5,540 nt of DNA from Betaproteobacteria bacterium (lineage in GTDB: Bacteria > Pseudomonadota > Gammaproteobacteria > Burkholderiales > SG8-39), in contig JAOUFA010000261.1 of the NCBI GenBank assembly GCA_029858545.1, forward strand, positions 1-5,540. Reading direction: 5' to 3'. Positions 1-5,540 of the stretch are shown one piece after another. The notes beneath the pieces are model-generated. The model saw nothing but the letters and a program-made list of their open reading frames with translations, was not told the origin of the DNA and did not search any database. Positions within the stretch are counted from its first letter, which is position 1. Each line of letters begins with the position of its first letter. The translations under genes and the position numbers were made by a program.

Positions 1-1696
<1,696 letters not shown>

Positions 1697-1703
1697 GATC
1701 GTA

Positions 1704-1707
1704 TCCT
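1704..1707 (-). promoter_or_regulatory. Ribosome binding site of fusA
   Basis: The minus strand reads AGGA with 7 nt before the GTG at 1696-1694. This spacing is near the optimum. It supports the GTG over any later ATG, which would cut into the conserved N-terminus. Confidence 0.75.
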
Positions 1708-1737
1708 GTCAACTGCCGAGTCAATTCAGAATTGAGG

Positions 1738-2208
1738 TTAGAACCTGTAATGCGAGAAGGCCTTGTTGGCCTCGGCCATGCGGTGCACTTCCTCGCGCTT
1801 CTTCATCGCGCCGCCGCGTCCCTCGGCCGCCTCCTGCAACTCGCCGGCGAGCCGCGCGGTCATCGATTTCTCGCCGCGCTTCTGTGCCGCCTCGCGTATC
1901 CAGCGCATCGATAACGCCACACGGCGCACCGGACGCACCTCGACCGGCACCTGGTAGTTCGCACCGCCCACGCGCCGGCTCTTCACCTCGACCGCCGGCT
2001 TGACGTTCTGCACGGCCTGCGAGAAGACCTCCAGAGGGTCCTTGCCGCCCTTCGCCTTGATCAGGCCCAGGGCACCGTAGACGATGCGTTCGGCGGTCGA
2101 CTTCTTGCCGCGCGTCATGAGTACGTTGACGAACTTGGTGACTTCGACATTACCGAACTTCGGGTCCGGCAGGATCTCGCGCTTGGGAACTTCTCTGCGA
2201 CGGGGCAT
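1738..2208 (-). CDS. rpsG: 30S ribosomal protein S7
   Basis: S7 is a primary 16S rRNA-binding protein. It nucleates assembly of the 30S head and lies next to the E site and the mRNA exit channel. The product has 156 residues, a usual bacterial length, beginning MPRRREVPKREILPDPKFGN and ending KAFSHYRF, both typical of the family. The central SRRVGGANYQVPVEV stretch and the following RWIREAA helix are also standard S7. The ATG at 2208-2206 has AAGGA at 2224-2220, 11 nt upstream. It is the second gene of the str operon, 26 nt after rpsL. In E. coli S7 represses its own translation through a structure in a longer rpsL-rpsG spacer. The gap here seems too short for that structure, so control may differ. 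No truncation or unusual composition is seen. Confidence 0.99.
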   Translation of the reverse strand: MPRRREVPKREILPDPKFGNVEVTKFVNVLMTRGKKSTAERIVYGALGLIKAKGGKDPLEVFSQAVQNVKPAVEVKSRRVGGANYQVPVEVRPVRRVALSMRWIREAAQKRGEKSMTARLAGELQEAAEGRGGAMKKREEVHRMAEANKAFSHYRF

Positions 2209-2234
2209 GAGCTATCTCTTCCTTGCTGGTCTCT

Positions 2235-2612
2235 TTAGGCGGCTTTCTGCCGCTTGGTTCCGTACTTGGAACGACTCTGCTTGCGATCCTTCACGCCCTG
2301 GGTGTCGAGCGAACCGCGTACGACGTGATAACGCACGCCGGGCAGATCCTTTACCCGACCGCCGCGAAGCAGCACGACCGAGTGTTCCTGAAGGTTGTGG
2401 CCTTCCCCGCCGATATAGCCAATCACCTCGAAACCATTGGTGAGGCGTACCTTGGCGACCTTACGCAGCGCCGAGTTGGGCTTCTTCGGGGTGGTCGTAT
2501 AGACCCGCGTGCAGACTCCGCGCTTTTGCGGAGAGCCGGCAAGCGCAGGCCCCTTCGACTTGGTCGGCTTGGCGGAACGCCCGCTACGGACTAACTGATT
2601 GACGGTAGGCAT
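2235..2612 (-). CDS. rpsL: 30S ribosomal protein S12
   Basis: S12 sits at the decoding centre of the 30S subunit, controls the accuracy of tRNA selection, and is the classic target of streptomycin-resistance mutations. From ATG 2612-2610 the product has 125 residues, one more than E. coli S12. It starts MPTVNQLVRSGR and carries PQKRGVCTRVYTTTPKKPNSALRKV, the conserved loop, at about residues 28-52. Counting the initiator Met, the streptomycin-linked lysines K43 (PKKPNS) and K88 (GRVKDLPG) are both present, so the allele looks wild type. D89, the aspartate methylthiolated by RimO in many bacteria, is also present. A longer in-frame reading back to 2720 is possible but would overlap the promoter and add residues unlike S12. 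The Shine-Dalgarno is weak: GGA 11 nt upstream, then an A-rich stretch touching the ATG. It is the first gene of the str operon. Confidence 0.99.
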   Translation of the reverse strand: MPTVNQLVRSGRSAKPTKSKGPALAGSPQKRGVCTRVYTTTPKKPNSALRKVAKVRLTNGFEVIGYIGGEGHNLQEHSVVLLRGGRVKDLPGVRYHVVRGSLDTQGVKDRKQSRSKYGTKRQKAA

Positions 2613-2626
2613 TTTTTTAGGATTCC

Positions 2627-2670
2627 AGAAACAAACCGGGCGGCCAAGGTAATCCCCTGAGGCCGCCCAG
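2627..2670 (-). terminator. Hairpin with U-rich tail in the rpsL leader, a possible attenuator
   Basis: The minus-strand RNA has arms at 2670-2661 and 2645-2636 that pair over 10 positions: GGGCGGCC with GGCCGCCC, plus an outer U-G and C-G pair. Inside, AGG can pair with CCU (2658-2656 with 2649-2647) under a 6-nt loop. The stem is followed directly by UUUGUUUCU (2635-2627). This has the shape of an intrinsic terminator with an interrupted U-tract. It lies between the promoter and rpsL. No minus-strand gene precedes it in the window, so it cannot be serving as the terminator of an upstream gene here. Leader attenuation or mRNA stabilisation are the likely roles. The hairpin is clear but its function is inferred. 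Confidence 0.6.
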
Positions 2671-2690
2671 GCGCTGAAAAAAGAGGCCGG

Positions 2691-2720
2691 ATTATACGGA
2701 AATTTGTTGAAGCGCGTCAA
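2691..2720 (-). promoter_or_regulatory. Strong sigma-70 promoter of the str operon
   Basis: The minus strand reads TTGACG (2720-2715), an 18-bp spacer, then a perfect TATAAT (2696-2691). Transcription would start near 2684, giving a leader of about 72 nt before the rpsL ATG. The six bases after the -10 are CCGGCC, all G or C. GC-rich discriminators of this kind are typical of rRNA and ribosomal-protein promoters inhibited by ppGpp and DksA, so growth-rate and stringent control is likely (inference). No AT-rich UP element is visible upstream of the -35. Confidence 0.9.
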
Positions 2721-2847
2721 GGATCTAAGCGGGCACGGTCACCGGACACCCGCAGACCCTGTTGGCGACGCGCTCGAATTGACGCCCGCGACGATACCAC
2801 GGCGCCGGCCCGATCCGTCGATCGATCGTCCTGCGGTGGGTTTCGCC

Positions 2848-2853
2848 TACAAT
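2848..2853 (+). promoter_or_regulatory. Candidate -10 box of the parE promoter
   Basis: TACAAT matches the sigma-70 -10 consensus at five of six positions. It lies about 90 bp before the parE start codon, in the expected orientation. No convincing -35 is seen 16-18 bp upstream, where the sequence is around ATCGTCC, and there is no TGn extension. If real, it is a weak or activator-dependent promoter with transcription starting near 2860. Confidence 0.4.
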
Positions 2854-2944
2854 ATCTAGTGGATTCTGTGCTCACGGCTCCCACAGCTAGGGTTGGCACG
2901 GCGGGAGTTCGCGTACGCAATGCAGTGATTTTCGGCGAGAGGAT

Positions 2945-4918
<1,974 letters not shown>

Positions 4919-4935
4919 CCCTTGACTGCCGCCTT

Positions 4936-4940
4936 GGAGG
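4936..4940 (+). promoter_or_regulatory. Strong ribosome binding site of the small gene
   Basis: GGAGG with 5 nt before ATG 4946 is the best Shine-Dalgarno in the window. It fixes the start at 4946 rather than at the in-frame TTG at 4922, which has no such site. It also shows that the small reading frame is translated on purpose. Confidence 0.85.
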
Positions 4941-4945
4941 GTGCG

Positions 4946-5206
4946 ATGGCGACGAAGAAGAAGCCCGCGAGACGCAGGAAGACGGCCGCACAGCCATTCT
5001 GGGAGCGCGGCTACAACGGCCATGCTTACTGGCTCGGGAAGACTAAACTCGGCAAGGTGACGCTGCACAGCGCGGCGCACTCGAAGCACAAGTACACCTG
5101 GGAGGCGGCCGGCAAGGTTGGCGCCTCCGACGATCTCGCGAAAGCCCGGCGCGCGGTGGAACTCGCCGTAGCGATGGCCGACAGACAACTCGACCTTTTC
5201 AGCTGA
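4946..5206 (+). CDS. Small basic protein of unknown function with a C-terminal QLDLF clamp-binding-like motif
   Basis: I do not recognise this family. The 86-residue product has no signal peptide or membrane segment, so it should be cytoplasmic. Residues 4-12 are strongly basic (KKKPARRRK) and could touch DNA or RNA. Residues about 23-58 alternate in a way that suggests three beta strands (YWLGKTKLGKVTLHS, then KYTWEAAGKV) and include four His. Residues 62-80 form a likely amphipathic helix (DDLAKARRAVELAVAMADR). The protein ends QLDLF (81-85) plus Ser. QL[SD]LF is the published consensus by which polymerases, UmuC and other partners bind the DnaN sliding clamp, often from an extreme C-terminus. 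The gene lies 27 nt after parE and 2 nt before parC, with a strong ribosome binding site, so it is co-expressed with topoisomerase IV. A role linking that enzyme to the replisome is inference. That the gene is real is well supported; its function is not. Confidence 0.85.
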   Translation: MATKKKPARRRKTAAQPFWERGYNGHAYWLGKTKLGKVTLHSAAHSKHKYTWEAAGKVGASDDLAKARRAVELAVAMADRQLDLFS

Positions 5207-5208
5207 CC

Positions 5209-5540
5209 ATGGACGACAACACGACACTTGATCTGTTTTCCCCCGACAACGGCGACGACGCGGCGCCGATCGAGAGCCACGCCTCGCAGGCCTACCTGGG
5301 CTATGCGGTCTCGACCGTGCGCGCGCGCGCACTGCCGGAAATCGCCGACGGACTGAAGCCCGTGCAGCGACGCATTCTCTACGCGATGGGCGACACCCGC
5401 GGGGTCGATGCAGCGACATCGTTCTCGAAGTGCGCGCGCTTCGTCGGCGAGGTGCTCGGCAAATATCACCCGCACGGCGATTCCTCCACCTACGAGGCGC
5501 TGGTACACCTCGCGCAGCCGTTTTCGATGCGCTACCCGCT
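5209..5540 (+). CDS. parC: DNA topoisomerase IV subunit A (ParC), N-terminal part
   Basis: ParC is the DNA-cleaving subunit of topoisomerase IV and pairs with the ParE encoded just upstream. The window holds 110 codons and ends in QPFSMRYPL, before the catalytic tyrosine, which therefore cannot be checked. Visible family features are the early helix AYLGYAVSTVRARALPEIADGLKPVQRRILYAM (residues 28-60) and GKYHPHGDSSTYEA (84-97). S92 and E96 align with E. coli S80 and E84, the positions most often changed in quinolone resistance; both are wild type. The start ATG at 5209 lies 2 nt after the stop of the small gene (TGACCATG) and has no clear Shine-Dalgarno, which suggests translational coupling. 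Residues 7-11 read LDLFS in an acidic leader of about 24 residues. ParC rather than GyrA is favoured by the parE linkage. The subunit assignment is the only modest doubt. Confidence 0.95.
   Translation, partial: MDDNTTLDLFSPDNGDDAAPIESHASQAYLGYAVSTVRARALPEIADGLKPVQRRILYAMGDTRGVDAATSFSKCARFVGEVLGKYHPHGDSSTYEALVHLAQPFSMRYP

Larger units (their letters stand above)
2613..2944. other. Divergent intergenic region between rpsL and parE
   Basis: This stretch of about 330 bp holds no credible gene. The part next to rpsL contains the str promoter and its structured leader. The part next to parE contains a weaker candidate promoter and an untranslated leader of about 85 nt. Between them, 2721-2847 is GC-rich. 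It has a 10-bp palindrome at 2819-2828 (CGATCGATCG) but no other strong signal that I can see. Reading frames crossing the region on the minus strand are extensions of rpsL or shadows of parE. Confidence 0.8.

Noticed and set aside
1698..1724. A possible internal promoter before fusA (TTGACT, 15-bp spacer, TACGAT on the minus strand)
   Set aside because: The spacer is too short and the -10 box is weak and touches the start codon, leaving no room for a leader.
2613..2720. A 36-residue N-terminal extension of S12 (in-frame ATG at 2720)
   Set aside because: It would place the start inside the -35 box of the predicted promoter, and S12 proteins begin at the MPTVNQL position.
2779..2784. TTGACG on the plus strand as a parE -35 box
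   Set aside because: No -10 box is found 16-18 bp downstream; the region there is GC-rich.
2819..2828. The palindrome CGATCGATCG as an operator or replication-linked GATC cluster
   Set aside because: Short and easily explained by chance in GC-rich DNA. There are no DnaA-box-like neighbours and no repeat copies in the window.
4922..4948. A TTG start for the small gene giving 94 residues
   Set aside because: There is no ribosome binding site before it, while ATG 4946 has GGAGG at ideal spacing.

Overview
The window is GC-rich chromosomal DNA from a proteobacterium, most likely a betaproteobacterium. This rests on memory of the families, not on a search. The best pointers are the S12 sequence (a GSLDTQGVKDRKQ stretch), the EF-G N-terminus (MARKTPIERYRNIG, except that it starts with GTG) and the ParE sequence, which all read like Burkholderiales/Rhodocyclales/Nitrosomonadales homologues. 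The family is not resolved, and the ParC N-terminus is less typical of that class. The DNA looks like core genome: I see no insertion sequence, tRNA, rRNA, CRISPR array or prophage gene.

Left half, minus strand (positions 1-2720): the start of a str operon, read right to left. A strong promoter (TTGACG, 18-bp spacer, TATAAT) lies at 2691-2720. It is followed by a leader of about 72 nt carrying a GC-rich hairpin with a U-rich tail. Then come rpsL (S12, 2235-2612), rpsG (S7, 1738-2208) and fusA (EF-G, GTG start at 1696). fusA runs off the left edge, so about 565 of some 700 codons are present. The three genes are packed 26 and 41 nt apart.

Right half, plus strand (2721-5540): a topoisomerase IV operon divergent from rpsL. 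It holds parE (2945-4918, complete), an 86-residue gene I do not recognise (4946-5206) and the first 110 codons of parC (from 5209, cut by the right edge). The small gene sits 27 nt after parE, has a near-ideal ribosome binding site, and ends only 2 nt before the parC start codon. It should therefore be made together with both topoisomerase IV subunits.

The roughly 330-bp gap at 2613-2944 is a divergent regulatory region. It carries the str promoter and leader on one side and a weaker candidate parE promoter on the other. The two operons link ribosome production (decoding centre, 30S head, translocation) with chromosome decatenation.

The most interesting item is the small gene. It has a basic N-terminus, a probable beta-beta-beta-helix body, and a C-terminus that ends in QLDLF plus one Ser. 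QLDLF matches the consensus by which proteins bind the DNA polymerase sliding clamp (DnaN). ParC, starting straight afterwards, carries a similar LDLFS near its own N-terminus. This suggests, but does not prove, a replisome-linked accessory factor of topoisomerase IV.
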